A stretch of DNA of 64,000 nucleotides, from assembly GCF_000143415.4 (NCBI RefSeq), contig NW_003314268.1:449117-513116 (forward strand), read 5' to 3'. The notes beneath the pieces were generated by a model. It was given only the letters and a program-made list of their open reading frames with translations. It made no database searches and was not told where the DNA came from. Positions within the stretch are counted from its first letter, which is position 1. Each line of letters opens with the position of its first letter. The DNA comes from Selaginella moellendorffii (taxonomy: Eukaryota; Streptophyta; Lycopodiopsida; Selaginellales; Selaginellaceae). A program made the position numbers and the translations under genes. Below, piece by piece: positions 11,480-21,244 of the stretch.

Positions 11480-12475
11480 TCCATACAGGAGAAACAAGCT
11501 TAAAACGAGGCCATCGATCACTTAAGCGCGAAGCTCGCGACCAATTTGGAAGCACTGGATCTGGAAAAACATTTAAGAGAAGTGGAGCTAGTTTGAGAAG
11601 CCGAGAGAATAACGTCCAGTCTTTCATCACCAGCATCATATAGAGAGAAAAGTTCACTGTGGCGAGAACCGTCAATAGCCCGACCATTTGGGCGAGTCTT
11701 CGCCGAAATCTATTCCTGCTGCTCGGAGAAAGATTGCTGCTTGCGGTAACTTCGTGGAGGCTTTCGATATTTCTGTTGCTCGCTGGAAGGCGTTTCCTCT
11801 GTAGAAAACTTCTGGTTAGATTGACTGATTGATGAATAATAAGTAGCAGCAGTGATTGGCACGGATGAAACGAGTCAGAAGCTCCTCAACTTGACGAAAC
11901 CTGTACGCTTGTGTATTTCATTTGATTTGGTTTGCGAAGCAACTCGTGTTCTTCTCAGGTTATGGTGTTCTCGGGTCATGACCAAGACAAGCTGATTTGT
12001 GGCCTTCACAGTACGCTTTCTGTGCCTCGAAGCTCATCGGCAATGACAGACACAATCGTCTCGGAGAGGCAAGATTTTAACTATGCATGGTATGAAAGCA
12101 TTTCTTTTCTTGTTTTTCTCTCTCTTCGTTACATGGTAACTTTGTTGCTTCGCAGGTATGGTGTCCTGTTCGTGATATCTGTACTCGCTCTGTTCTTCTG
12201 GCCCAGCCAGGGAATAGATTTGTGGCAGCCTAGTCTAGGGTGGCCAAGGACGAAGACGCAGAGTGGAAGATGCTCTGGGACGCTGAAGGGTAAAGGAAAA
12301 GACTCTTACGTTACCCTTCTGGGTGACCAACTCGTCCTTCTCAATCTCTAGCCTATCAAAAGTGAGTGAGAAACAGTTAGAACACCTAAGAAATTGCTGA
12401 GAAAAGCGCACCTGATTAATAGCTTCGGACGCTCTATCGAATCCACATCGTGTGTTGTCTGGTCTAAACAATGGT
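11480..12475. pseudogene. Rearranged metallophosphoesterase pseudogene with an inverted middle
   Basis: Fragment of the phosphoesterase gene at 17,476-19,692. At 11,480-11,810 the C-terminal exon (LTVLATVNFSLYMMLVMKDWT) is in the parental minus orientation, but its stop codon is lost. At about 11,884-12,235 the GHD exon through the transmembrane exon lies on the plus strand, i.e. inverted. At about 12,295-12,475 the exon before the active-site loop is again on the minus strand. The N-terminal metal-binding exons are absent, so no phosphoesterase can be made. Confidence 0.8.
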
Positions 12476-12669
12476 ATATGTCCATTGGCATGAAGACCAT
12501 ACTAAAAACATGGATGATTTTTCAGAGGAAAAGAAGGAGGGGCATTTTACTGGCTTGTATAGAGATATAATTCAATCATTGGTTTGCATCTTAGTATTAT
12601 TACTATTATTCATATCAATGTAGAGATGGCTTATGCTCGTTTCTCAAACTATCTGAAGATCTTCTCGCC

Positions 12670-13182
12670 TCAAGGAACCAAGATGCCTTTGACGAGGTAT
12701 ACACTTGCGAGCAAGAACGAGACGAGAATCCTGTAAGTTCCAGTTGTGGAGTATAAAAGGCGGAGTAGCTTGTCGATCACTTCCTGGAGGCATGATGAGA
12801 AACCGGGTGGCACCTTTGGAGTGCTCCCAAAGTTTGCGAACAGCAAATCATCGAGGAGGTCTATGATCCCGCGCAGGACGGCGATGAGACTTGGAGGACT
12901 GCCCGTGGTGCCCAAGCCAGCGTAGTCGATGAGTGGAGACAAGAAGGCTGAAGCTTGCGGGTATGTCTTGTTGCAATACTGGAGCTTTTGCTGGATCGTG
13001 ACAAAGTCTTTGGTGATGTTAGCAACTGCAAGCACAGCAAGAGAAAGATCGATTAGAACCACAGCGTTAAGCTTTTCCTTGAGATCAAATTACTAACAAG
13101 TTATAGAACTGTCTGCCGTGCAGCTTGAAACCAGAGAGATCATGACCAGCATTGCTAACACGGATGGCAGATTGCAAGCCAT
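12670..13182 (-). CDS. Small secreted protein of unknown family, copy 2
   Basis: Paralogue of the gene at 10,622-11,176. Exons are 13110-13182 and 12670-13025, again 142 aa with the same phase-1 intron just after the signal peptide. The signal peptide is MACNLPSVLAMLVMISLVSS then CTA; the mature start is DIANITKDF. It differs from copy 1 at only about ten residues, for example LLR instead of LLC, which removes one cysteine. This shows that this cysteine is not essential. Function is unknown. It lies 281 bp downstream of the FIE stop codon on the same strand. Confidence 0.75.
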
Positions 13183-13462
13183 TTTTTGATGAATAATCAC
13201 TAAGCACTATAAAATCTCACTAAGCACTACAAATGCAAAGATAACGAGGTGCCCTTTTATTTAGAGGCAGTGCCCAAAAAGTCCAACAGCTTACCGACCT
13301 TACCAAAATCAGATGCAAATCAGATAATTCACTCCTTTGATCTCAAGTTCAAGTCTTGTATATGTACGCGTACCGAACTATATTGTAAAGATCCTGTAAA
13401 TAAACCATTAGAGCTAGCTTTACCAAAAAACAAAATACCCGCTGGGAATTTTGAGTTGATCG

Positions 13463-15241
13463 TCACGGTGCAGAGTCCCAGCGCCAAATGCTGCCGTCTT
13501 CACAGCAGCACAGGATGGTGCTACAGCCAAAAGCAGAGAAACCATCAAGCGCCGAAAAATGATGAAAGAATGAGAAGAATTGGTACCTTCCATCCACAGA
13601 AGTTGCTGTTTGTCTTATGGGCGACTTGCACTGCGAATGTGAGAGCCTGCATGCAATGCACGTTTCTTCATTCAGCTCGAAAACAATAAGATCTTACTTT
13701 GCAACGAAGCCCGGAGGACTGGATTGGAGATCCCAAACAACAACCTTGCCTTCCCTGTTGCCTGTCACACAGATAAGAAAAGTAGAGTCGCGAGAAAGTT
13801 ATAAGATATCGCCTGCGGGCTTTTACCTATTGACATGGTACTGAAGTAAAAGTCACACGAGAATTTTATAAACCATATGTCCCAGTCTGGCACTGGGTAC
13901 TTCTGGATGACATCTACAGCACCCTGTTTACGAGATAATGATATTGCCCGTTCTAGAAAAATGAAAATAAACAAAATAGAGGCTCACGTCGTTGGAAGAA
14001 TGCTCTCTGAAGATTGGTTCCCACAAAACGATTTCATTATCCACACTCTGCGAATACAAAAATCATTTGTGGTAGAAGTTAAAATAAAGGACTTGCTTAA
14101 CCTTGGACAAGACAAAGTCGCCGAGCCACCTAGTACAATCCACGTAGTTTGAGTGTACAACTGCGTTAAAAATCTACAGCTTTTTATAAGTAGGATGAAC
14201 GTGGCTGCATACCGGAAATTGCACGTATTTGGTGGGAAAACGAGAGGATACGTCAGTCCAGGTTTTAGATTGCTCCACATATATCCAAAAATCTGGATGC
14301 ACAGAGCAAATCAATTTGGGGATGTGTCAAGCTTTTGAACGAACCTTTAAACGACCAGATCTTTATACTGTTGTCCATTCCACAGCTAGCTAGAAGAAAT
14401 GTATTGGATGGATGGAAGTCCTGTCGAAAAACATATGAAAATAAAAAAACAAAAAGGACTGCATTTACCACACTAAGTACTTCGTTCCGATGACCGCCAG
14501 CTCCACCAAATATTAAGATGCAGACACCTGTTTGTAGATTCCAAAGTCGTATAGATTCATCCTGGCAAGGTAAAACATGCTGATAGAAAACACAAGTGAT
14601 CACTCAATATTTTACCTTGCTTGCAGACGCTATCAAAAACGGGTTCTGACTCTGCGTCCTTAACTCATTGATAGAATCTCCATGCCCAACAAAGCTCTGA
14701 AACGCAGCTATGGATATCAGCAACTCAGCACGACCACCAAAACGTAAAAGCCGAACCTTCGACAATCTCTCCATTCCGCAGTCTATAACGCGTATAATCC
14801 CGTTGCTTCCGCTCGCAATGAGCAAAGGCAAGCCACTGAGATCGCAGGCCCAAGTAACTGTGTAAAACGATTCGTCTTTCTAGAGGAATGTGGGTCGATT
14901 GAAAGAATGGATTTACAGAAAAAACTTACATCCTCATCGACATAAGCCTGTAGCACGGCCACAGCACCTCCTTCCAAGCACTGATAGACTGTAATCTGGA
15001 AAAAACGACATTGGAGCTAACAAGATTGGATAACGAGAACTTCGCTTACTCTGTTTCCACCGGCGGAAGCAAAGGTATTGTGATATCTCATATCCAAGAA
15101 ATTAAACGCGATGGCATAGAGTGGTCGCTTGCCTTCCTGGAGTCGATTCGTGAGCTTATACTCGCGCTTCTTCTTGCTCGCAGTGGCAACACCCACAACG
15201 GGAGCCAATCCCAGTCCTGCTCCAGGTCCTACCGCCTTCAT
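13463..15241 (-). CDS. FIE: Polycomb PRC2 WD40 subunit FIE (ESC/EED homologue)
   Basis: WD40 beta-propeller subunit of Polycomb repressive complex 2, which reads and supports H3K27 methylation. It starts [17 protein letters not shown] at 15241; an upstream in-frame ATG at 15271 is less likely. Conserved FIE segments in order are [138 protein letters not shown] and [13 protein letters not shown] before TGA at 13463-13465. Introns are short; one before [10 protein letters not shown] would be only about 39 nt. Its start is 66 bp from the stop of the upstream PPR gene on the same strand, with a telo-box in between. Confidence 0.96.
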
Positions 15242-15272
15242 CCTGGCACGAGTAACGAAGAAAACCCTCAAG

Positions 15273-15280
15273 AACCCTAA
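15273..15280 (+). promoter_or_regulatory. Telo-box at the FIE 5' end
   Basis: AACCCTAA, 32 bp upstream of the FIE start codon, next to a second partial AACCCT. Telo-boxes are known in plants as recruitment sites for PRC2 through TRB proteins, so this position at a PRC2 gene hints at possible self-regulation. That is inference. Confidence 0.5.
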
Positions 15281-15307
15281 AATCTCGCGAAAGAAAGAAC
15301 GAGAAGA

Positions 15308-17335
15308 TCACTGCGACTCACCTGACGCGCCCTCGGCATAGATGTTGGACAGCAGCTGATACGTCGCGCGGCTCTCCGGCTCCTCCGCCGCGATCTTGCG
15401 AGCGATCGCCGATCCCGTCTGGCGATCGCCGTGGATCCGGCAAGCGCTGAGGATCGTCGTCAGCGTCGCGGAATGTGGCCGGAATGGCATCGAATCGATC
15501 ACTCCCGCCGCCTCCGAAATATGCCCCGATCTCGAGAGGAGATCCACGATCCCGACCAGCGGCTGATCGCTGCGCGCCGCGATGCCGTAATCTTCCATCT
15601 GTGACGCGAAGAAGAACAAGCCCTGATTGACGAGGCCGGAGTGCGTACACGCCGAGACGATGCTCGTGAATGTGATCTCGTTAGGGATAATCCCCTCGAG
15701 CTCCATCTCCATGAAGGTCGCCACTGCCATGTTACCATAGCCGTTTTGGGCATATGCCTCCACCATGGCAGTCCACGTCACGATGTCGCCAGCGTGGCGG
15801 ATATTCTTAAAGATGCTTCTTGCTTTGCTGAAATTTCCGCCCTTTCCATACATGTTGATGAGCGCGTTCTTGACGCGGCGATCGTGCTCTAGGGTTTGCA
15901 GATCGGCTATGCTGGAATGGATGAATCGATCGTGCGCGAGGGATGGGGTGTTGGCGCAAGCGTCTAGGAGAGTGATCAAGGTGATCGCGTTTGGCGCGAC
16001 GCCGTCGAGATCCATGGCACGGAAGATCTGCATCGCCTCTCTTCCCTGGCGATTGCGAGCGTAAGCCGAGATGATCGAATTCCAGGCGCCGACCTTGCAG
16101 CAGTACGGCAGGATCGCGTCAAAGGCCGCCCTGGCAAGCTCGATGTGGTCGCATCGAGCGTACATATCGATCAGAGCGCTGGCGATGGCGAAATTGGAGG
16201 ACGAGGCTGCGCAGCACTCCTGGTGGAGTAATCTCCCAGTTGCGAGATCTCCCAGGCTGCCGCAGGAAACGATTGCGCTCACAAACGTGATCTCGTCCGG
16301 GAAGACTCCGTGGAGATCCATCGTCCTGAATAGCCCCAATGCCCGCTCAAAGCACCTGTTCTGTGCGAATGCCGCAACCATGCCTGTCCAAGAGACGATA
16401 TTTCTTTGTTCCATCGCGTCGAAAATTTCCATCGATCTCTCCACGCTGCCGCATTTGCCAAACATATTCACTGCCGCATTGCCGATTCTAACATCCTGCG
16501 AGGGATTCCACTGCCAAGAACCAGAAGAATACACCGATTCGGCCATTGCCAGGGATCCAAGACTCGCGCAAGCGTCGAGAACAGTGATCAAAGCCACGGC
16601 GTCCGGCTTCAATCCTTCCTGGATCATCGATCGAAACACCCCCACCGCATCTGAAAATTCCGCGTTCTCGGCAAGCGCTGCGATCATCGATGTCCAGCAC
16701 ACCACATTCCTCTTGGGAAGAGCAACAAACGCCGATCTAGCTCGCTCGATCGATCCACACTTGCCATACATCGTCACTAGCGCGGCGCCTACTGCCGCGT
16801 TCTTGACAAGCCCTAGCTCGCAAGCTCGAGACTCATGAAGGCACTGCCCCAAGGTGAGCCATCCAACGGCGCCGCACGACTCCAGGGCGACAAGGACCGT
16901 CACATCCGACGGCGGGACGCCCTCCAGATCCATAACCGCCAGGAGATGTAGAGCGTCCATCTGGCGGCCATTCTCCGCGTAGAACGCCATTATGGAATTC
17001 CAGCACACGACATTCCGTTCCGGAATGTGGTCGAACACTTTCCGGGCATCATCAAGATGCCCGTTCTGGGCATATGCCGCGAGCATCAAAGACCACGAGA
17101 AGACGTTCTTCCGTACGATGGAGTCGAAGGCGGCCCTGGCCGAGTCCACGTCCTGGCACCTGCCGTACATTTGGACGAGGAGATTTCCCAGGAACGTATC
17201 GCAGCTGTGGCCGAATTTTTCGATATGAGCGTGAAGAAGTTTGCCTTGCTCTAAAGTCTTTGTTTGCCGCAAGAGTGAGGCATAGGAGGAGAACTTCACG
17301 GGAGCGTCTGGAAGATCCAAGCTCAAGCAATCCAT
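15308..17335 (-). CDS. Intronless PLS-class PPR protein with shortened E domain
   Basis: PPR protein of 675 aa in one exon. Unlike the gene at 7,019, it shows the usual mixed P, L and S motif lengths, e.g. GKLLHAHIEKFG, FLGNLLVQMYGRCQDVDSA, VFSWSLMLAAYAQNG, then several L-type motifs with the pattern GVPPSDVTVLVALESCG. The E region (TTILSACRIHGD to YQLLSNIYAEG) breaks off at once into ASGESQ and stop. No DYW domain follows. The sequence at the break, GTCAG/GTGAGT, is a perfect splice donor, so an alternative 3' end is possible. Role: organellar RNA processing, by family. The stop lies 66 bp upstream of FIE on the same strand. Confidence 0.92.
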   Translation of the reverse strand: MDCLSLDLPDAPVKFSSYASLLRQTKTLEQGKLLHAHIEKFGHSCDTFLGNLLVQMYGRCQDVDSARAAFDSIVRKNVFSWSLMLAAYAQNGHLDDARKVFDHIPERNVVCWNSIMAFYAENGRQMDALHLLAVMDLEGVPPSDVTVLVALESCGAVGWLTLGQCLHESRACELGLVKNAAVGAALVTMYGKCGSIERARSAFVALPKRNVVCWTSMIAALAENAEFSDAVGVFRSMIQEGLKPDAVALITVLDACASLGSLAMAESVYSSGSWQWNPSQDVRIGNAAVNMFGKCGSVERSMEIFDAMEQRNIVSWTGMVAAFAQNRCFERALGLFRTMDLHGVFPDEITFVSAIVSCGSLGDLATGRLLHQECCAASSSNFAIASALIDMYARCDHIELARAAFDAILPYCCKVGAWNSIISAYARNRQGREAMQIFRAMDLDGVAPNAITLITLLDACANTPSLAHDRFIHSSIADLQTLEHDRRVKNALINMYGKGGNFSKARSIFKNIRHAGDIVTWTAMVEAYAQNGYGNMAVATFMEMELEGIIPNEITFTSIVSACTHSGLVNQGLFFFASQMEDYGIAARSDQPLVGIVDLLSRSGHISEAAGVIDSMPFRPHSATLTTILSACRIHGDRQTGSAIARKIAAEEPESRATYQLLSNIYAEGASGESQ

Positions 17336-17475
17336 ACAGCGGAAACAAGCTTAAAAAGAGGCCATCGATCACTTACTCGAAGTAAGCGCGATCAAATTGG
17401 AAGCACTGGATCTGGGAAAACATTTAGTGAAGTGGAACTGGTTTGAGAAGATGGCTTACCAGAGAGAAAGAAGTG

Positions 17476-19692
17476 TTACGTCCAGTCTTTCATCACCAGC
17501 ATCATGTAGAGAGAAAAGTTCACTGTGGCGAGAACCGTCAATGGCCCGACCATTTGGACGAGTCTTCGCCGAAATCTATTCCTGCTGCTCGGAGAAAGAT
17601 TGCTGCTTGTATCAGTGTCGGTAACTTCGTCCGGGACGGTGGAGGCCTTCGACTTTGCTGTTGCTCGTTGGATGACGTTTCCTCTGTAGAAAAATCCTTG
17701 TTAGAAGATTGATAAAAAGTAGCGCAAGGCTAACCTTCGCTCGGAGCCTTGAGATGAAGAGACGCTAGTTTGTGGGAGGCTTTTCTTTACGAGATGCATG
17801 CCACCTTCCGCGTCCCAGAGCATCTCCCACTCTGCGTCTTCGTCCTTGGCTTTGACACCTTCAGAGCCGGCCTTGAGTGCGTCGTAGAGGCTACGAAATG
17901 ACTGCCACAAATCTATTCCCTGGCTGGGCCAGAAGAACAGAGCGAGTACAGATATCACGAACAGGACACCATACCTGTGAAGCAACAAAGTTACCATGTA
18001 ACGAAGAGAAAAAAGAAAAGAAAAGAAATACTTTCATACCATGCATAGTTGAAATCTTGAGCCGGAAGGAAACAAAGGCTCTCCGAGATGATTGTGTCTG
18101 TCATTGCCGATGAGCTTCGAGGCACAGAAAGCATCATGAAGGAGGGATATATATTTCCTTGTTGCCAGCTGAACGTTCCCACTGTGTACTGCGAAGGTCA
18201 CAAATTACAGAAGCTTGTCTAGTGAAATCTGATCTTACCTCTGGATAAAACCCTTCGGGAGTGGCATGAACAATCTTGCACTGGTCATGGTCATGACCCG
18301 AGAACACCATAACCTGAGAAGAACACGAGTTTCTTTGCAAACTAAATCAAATGTAATACACAAGCGTACAGGTTTCGTCAAGTTGAGGAGCTTCTGACTC
18401 GTTCCATCCGTCAAGTAGTTTTGATATCTGTGAAACAGTAAATGAGTTGAGTTGCAGTCACTGTGGAGGAACATCTTACGTTACCCTTCCGGGTGACCAG
18501 TTCGTCCTTCTCAGTCTCTAGCCAATCAACAGTGAGAACACCTTAGAAATCGCCTAAGAGAAGCTTACCTGATTAATAACGTCGGACGCTCGATCGGATC
18601 CGCAGGGTGTGTTGTCTGGTCTAAACAATGGTATATGTGTCATCAGAACCATAGGCCTAGCTGCACGGTCTGTGGAATAGAAAAAATCAAAACAAAAATC
18701 AACCATGAACAGCATTGCTTTACCCGAGCTTGCGACTTTCTCAACAAAACTCCAAGAAGCATTTGTGAAAGGGTCCGCTCTTGAACCTGTGAACAAGAGC
18801 GTTTGGACTGTAAGAACACAAAGAGAAAACTGGCTCCAACGCGTACCATCAAGAGCTTGCGAGTTCACAAACACGAAGTCCAAGCTACCAATGTTGTGAA
18901 TGAAATCGGTTTCACCGAACTTCTTCTGGTACCTCTGTGCTATCTGCGAAAAAGTCCATAGTTTCGAGCCAAAGAAAAACAGAAAACAGAGAGAAGGAAA
19001 CGATACCTGTGGTTTCTGAGAGAACACCTCATGATATCCCAAGTCGTGGTTTCCACACAAATAATACGTGGGAATTTTCTTCCTCGACTTCAAACCTCTT
19101 TGGGTCTGATCAAAGATATGCTCGAAACGTTTCCAAGACTCCTCCCACCTGTGGAAGAGCTGTTCTTATAGAGCTAGAATTTATAAGCTAGAAGAAATTC
19201 TTACTCGTCATCCGCGAGGTAAGGTCCTCCATCGAAGTAATCTCCCAAGAAAAGGATCTCATCTGGTTCTAGACCGAGCACAGACGATCGAAATGCCCGT
19301 CTCATGTAGATATCGGAGTAGAACTGGATGATCTTCAGCAGGAGCGAGCGAGGATCCATTCCATACGATGTCCTGTCGGTCAGCTATCGATCGATGTGTC
19401 AGGAGAGGCAAATATTTCGGGGAATTTGCCAAGAACACGAACCTGTGGATCGGCAATGAGGACGATTCTCAGCGGCCTCTCTCCCGGCGGTAATTTCGTG
19501 CTCGCAAATTTCTGCCAGAAAGAATTTGCGTGAGAGAATTGAAAATTCCTGGAGGAAACGTGCGAATGCCTGCTCTAGATTCGGCCAGGAGCAGCTCCAC
19601 CGGGGGATCCAAAACGCGAGGAGCTCGCCGTAGAGCAAAGACGCGATCCAGAGGCCTCCCAAGAACACCGTGAGCGTCCATAGCGACCGCAT
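17476..19692 (-). CDS. Membrane-bound calcineurin-like metallophosphoesterase (Cdc1/Ted1/PGAP5 type)
   Basis: Metallophosphoesterase of roughly 500 aa with membrane segments at both ends. In yeast and animals this subfamily removes ethanolamine phosphate from GPI anchors in the ER/Golgi; the same role here is inferred. It starts MRSLWTLTVFLGGLWIASLL (membrane anchor). Metal-binding blocks are LIADPQL (the DPQ form typical of this subfamily instead of DxH), LGDYFDGG, CGNHDLGYH, MTHIPLFR and FSGHDHDQC. The second membrane segment is GVLFVISVLALFFW, then a charged linker and a last segment LTVLATVNFSLYMMLVM before KDWT and TAA at 17476-17478. Introns are short. It is divergent from the gene at 19,759, with 66 bp between starts. 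A scrambled copy lies at 11,480-12,475. Confidence 0.88.
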
Positions 19693-19758
19693 TTTCCCCT
19701 AAAACATTTGTTTTGTTTAGGGCTCTACCAAAACTGGGTAGGGTTCTAGGAGGAGAGA

Positions 19759-20532
19759 ATGAGAACGGCGACGATCGCCCTCTGGCGAGCTTCCAGCTCG
19801 ATTCACAGAGGTATGCAGCGGGCGGCGAGCGTCCCGCAATCACAGCCGGCGGCATTGCTCCATTGCCGGAAGATCAGCGAGGAGGCGCGGAAATATCGTG
19901 TGCCGACGCCAATGGCGGGCTGGGCGCGCGGATTTCCTCTTCCCAAGGGCGTCGAGCCTTCGTCCCGGGACTGGCGGAGGAAATCTGTGAAGGTAAAGAA
20001 GAATCGCAGATCTTTCTGTCCCTACACGATCAAAGCCAGGCGCGTGTACAGCAGGGTGAGATTTGAAGCTCAGGAGAGGCGGCTCAAAAGGGCTGCCGAT
20101 CGCGAGGCTGCTGCCGCCGCTGCTGCTGCTGGAAACAAAGATGGAGGAGAGGATGCGCCCCGGATGGATCGAAGCCACAGCGAGCAGCATTTCTCCAGTA
20201 GAGCTGCTCCGGGCTTGGATTTCTACTCGAGGTTTGTCAAGCCCAGCGGACGTAACGAGCTTGTGCCGGCGGCAGTGGCACCACCCAACTTTCCTGCCTA
20301 TTGCAAGCCGGTGGTGAAGAAGATCGATTCATGGAGAGCTCCGTGGACGCGGCCATTCAAGAAACCCAGGCAGGATTATCAAGTTGGAAGGCCGAGGCCA
20401 CTGCCAAAAGCCGCTGCTCGAGCCGTGAGAAGCGATCGAGAGGTTGCGAAGGTGAAGGGCCGCGAGAAGAAACTCAAGAGGCTTGCTAGAGGAAAGATCG
20501 TCAATCCCAAGCAAAGGATGGAGTACACTTGA
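19759..20532 (+). CDS. Basic protein of unknown function, possibly organelle-targeted
   Basis: Single-exon frame of 257 aa. The N-terminus MRTATIALWRASSSIHRGMQ is rich in Arg/Ser and lacks acidic residues, as in mitochondrial or plastid transit peptides. The rest is strongly basic, with KKNRRSF, TIKARRVYSRVRFEAQERRLKRAADREAA, a run of nine alanines, and a C-terminus of KVKGREKKLKRLARGKIVNPKQ. This composition resembles organellar ribosomal proteins, but no family was recognised. Immediately after the stop, GAGAGGTAAGG could be a 3' UTR splice donor. It shares a 66-bp divergent start region with the phosphoesterase gene. Confidence 0.7.
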   Translation: MRTATIALWRASSSIHRGMQRAASVPQSQPAALLHCRKISEEARKYRVPTPMAGWARGFPLPKGVEPSSRDWRRKSVKVKKNRRSFCPYTIKARRVYSRVRFEAQERRLKRAADREAAAAAAAAGNKDGGEDAPRMDRSHSEQHFSSRAAPGLDFYSRFVKPSGRNELVPAAVAPPNFPAYCKPVVKKIDSWRAPWTRPFKKPRQDYQVGRPRPLPKAAARAVRSDREVAKVKGREKKLKRLARGKIVNPKQRMEYT

Positions 20533-20610
20533 GAGAGGTAAGGTGGGACTTTCTCTTTTTCGTTTCATAGTGATAACTCTAAATTCTCGCAGATGGTGAT
20601 GAAGATGGAT

Positions 20611-21100
20611 TCAATTGTAGTAGTTATCGTAGTCGCAGTTAAACAAGATCTCATCATCGGCATCCACTCCGAGGCAGTCTGAGAGATCAATCGACGCCGG
20701 CTTTCCGCCACAAACAACAGAGATCTCTGTTCCTTGGATCGTGAGTGTCGAAGTCTGGCAGCTTGTTACAAAGTTGTGGCTGGCATCCCCGCACTGGAGC
20801 TCGTTGTTCTCGTACTGCAAGAGAACCTGGAGGTGGTAGCGGTCACTAAACCAGTTGCCGTGCGCGCGGCAAGTCACGTAGAGGTAATCTTCGCTGCTGT
20901 CGTAGTGGATATCCCGGCACTCGGTACTGTTGAAAGTTTTGACATCGCAGTTCTGCAAGCCACAGAGACGAGACAAGACGTCAAGAAGTGATGCGGTGAT
21001 TATCAAGCATCAAACTTACAGCGCTAACTTGTTGGAGCACAGCTGCTGTCACGACGAAGGCCAGGATCGAAGTTTTCAAGGAGCCCAAGAACAAAGCCAT
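20611..21100 (-). CDS. Small secreted eight-cysteine protein
   Basis: Exons 21020-21100 and 20611-20952 (phase 0 intron of 67 nt) encode 140 aa. The first exon is a signal peptide, MALFLGSLKTSILAFVVTAA then VLQQVSA. The mature protein begins NCDVKTFNSTEC and has eight cysteines, an even number that would suit four disulfides, plus an acidic C-terminus (DADDEILFNCDYDNYYN). Potential N-glycosylation at NST. No known cysteine-rich family (LTP, defensin, thionin, snakin) fits the spacing, so function is unknown. Confidence 0.78.
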
Positions 21101-21244
21101 CCTCTCGAGCTCGAAAGGTTTGCTGCTCTTGGTTTTTTATCCCTGGCCTCATTCTCTTTACGTGCGTCTTGAAGCAGGAAGACTGTGCGTTATAAAAGAA
21201 TGCTAGAAACTCCGAAAAGAAGTTACTTGCCACTCGCGAAAATG

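Larger units (their letters stand above)
10393..12480. repeat. Upstream, collapsed copy of a tandem segmental duplication
   Basis: This block corresponds piece by piece to 12,481-18,645. The DUF1218 tail and small secreted-protein gene (about 10,400-11,180) match 12,485-13,182. The FIE last exon region (about 11,372-11,465) matches 13,440-13,540. The PPR 5' flank and phosphoesterase 3' part (about 11,480-11,810) match 17,325-17,700. Phosphoesterase middle exons (about 11,884-12,235) match 17,905-18,375 but inverted, and about 12,295-12,475 matches 18,475-18,640 in direct orientation. The bodies of FIE and the PPR gene are deleted. Confidence 0.8.

Noticed and set aside
15017-15271. Upstream in-frame ATG for FIE (MRVFFVTRAR)
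   Set aside because: FIE homologues do not carry such a start and it lies in the probable 5' UTR. The ATG at 15241 was preferred, though the upstream one cannot be fully excluded.
16071-16838. 255-aa open frame on the plus strand
   Set aside because: It lies antisense inside the PPR gene at 15,308-17,335, whose protein has clear repeat motifs. The plus frame has none.
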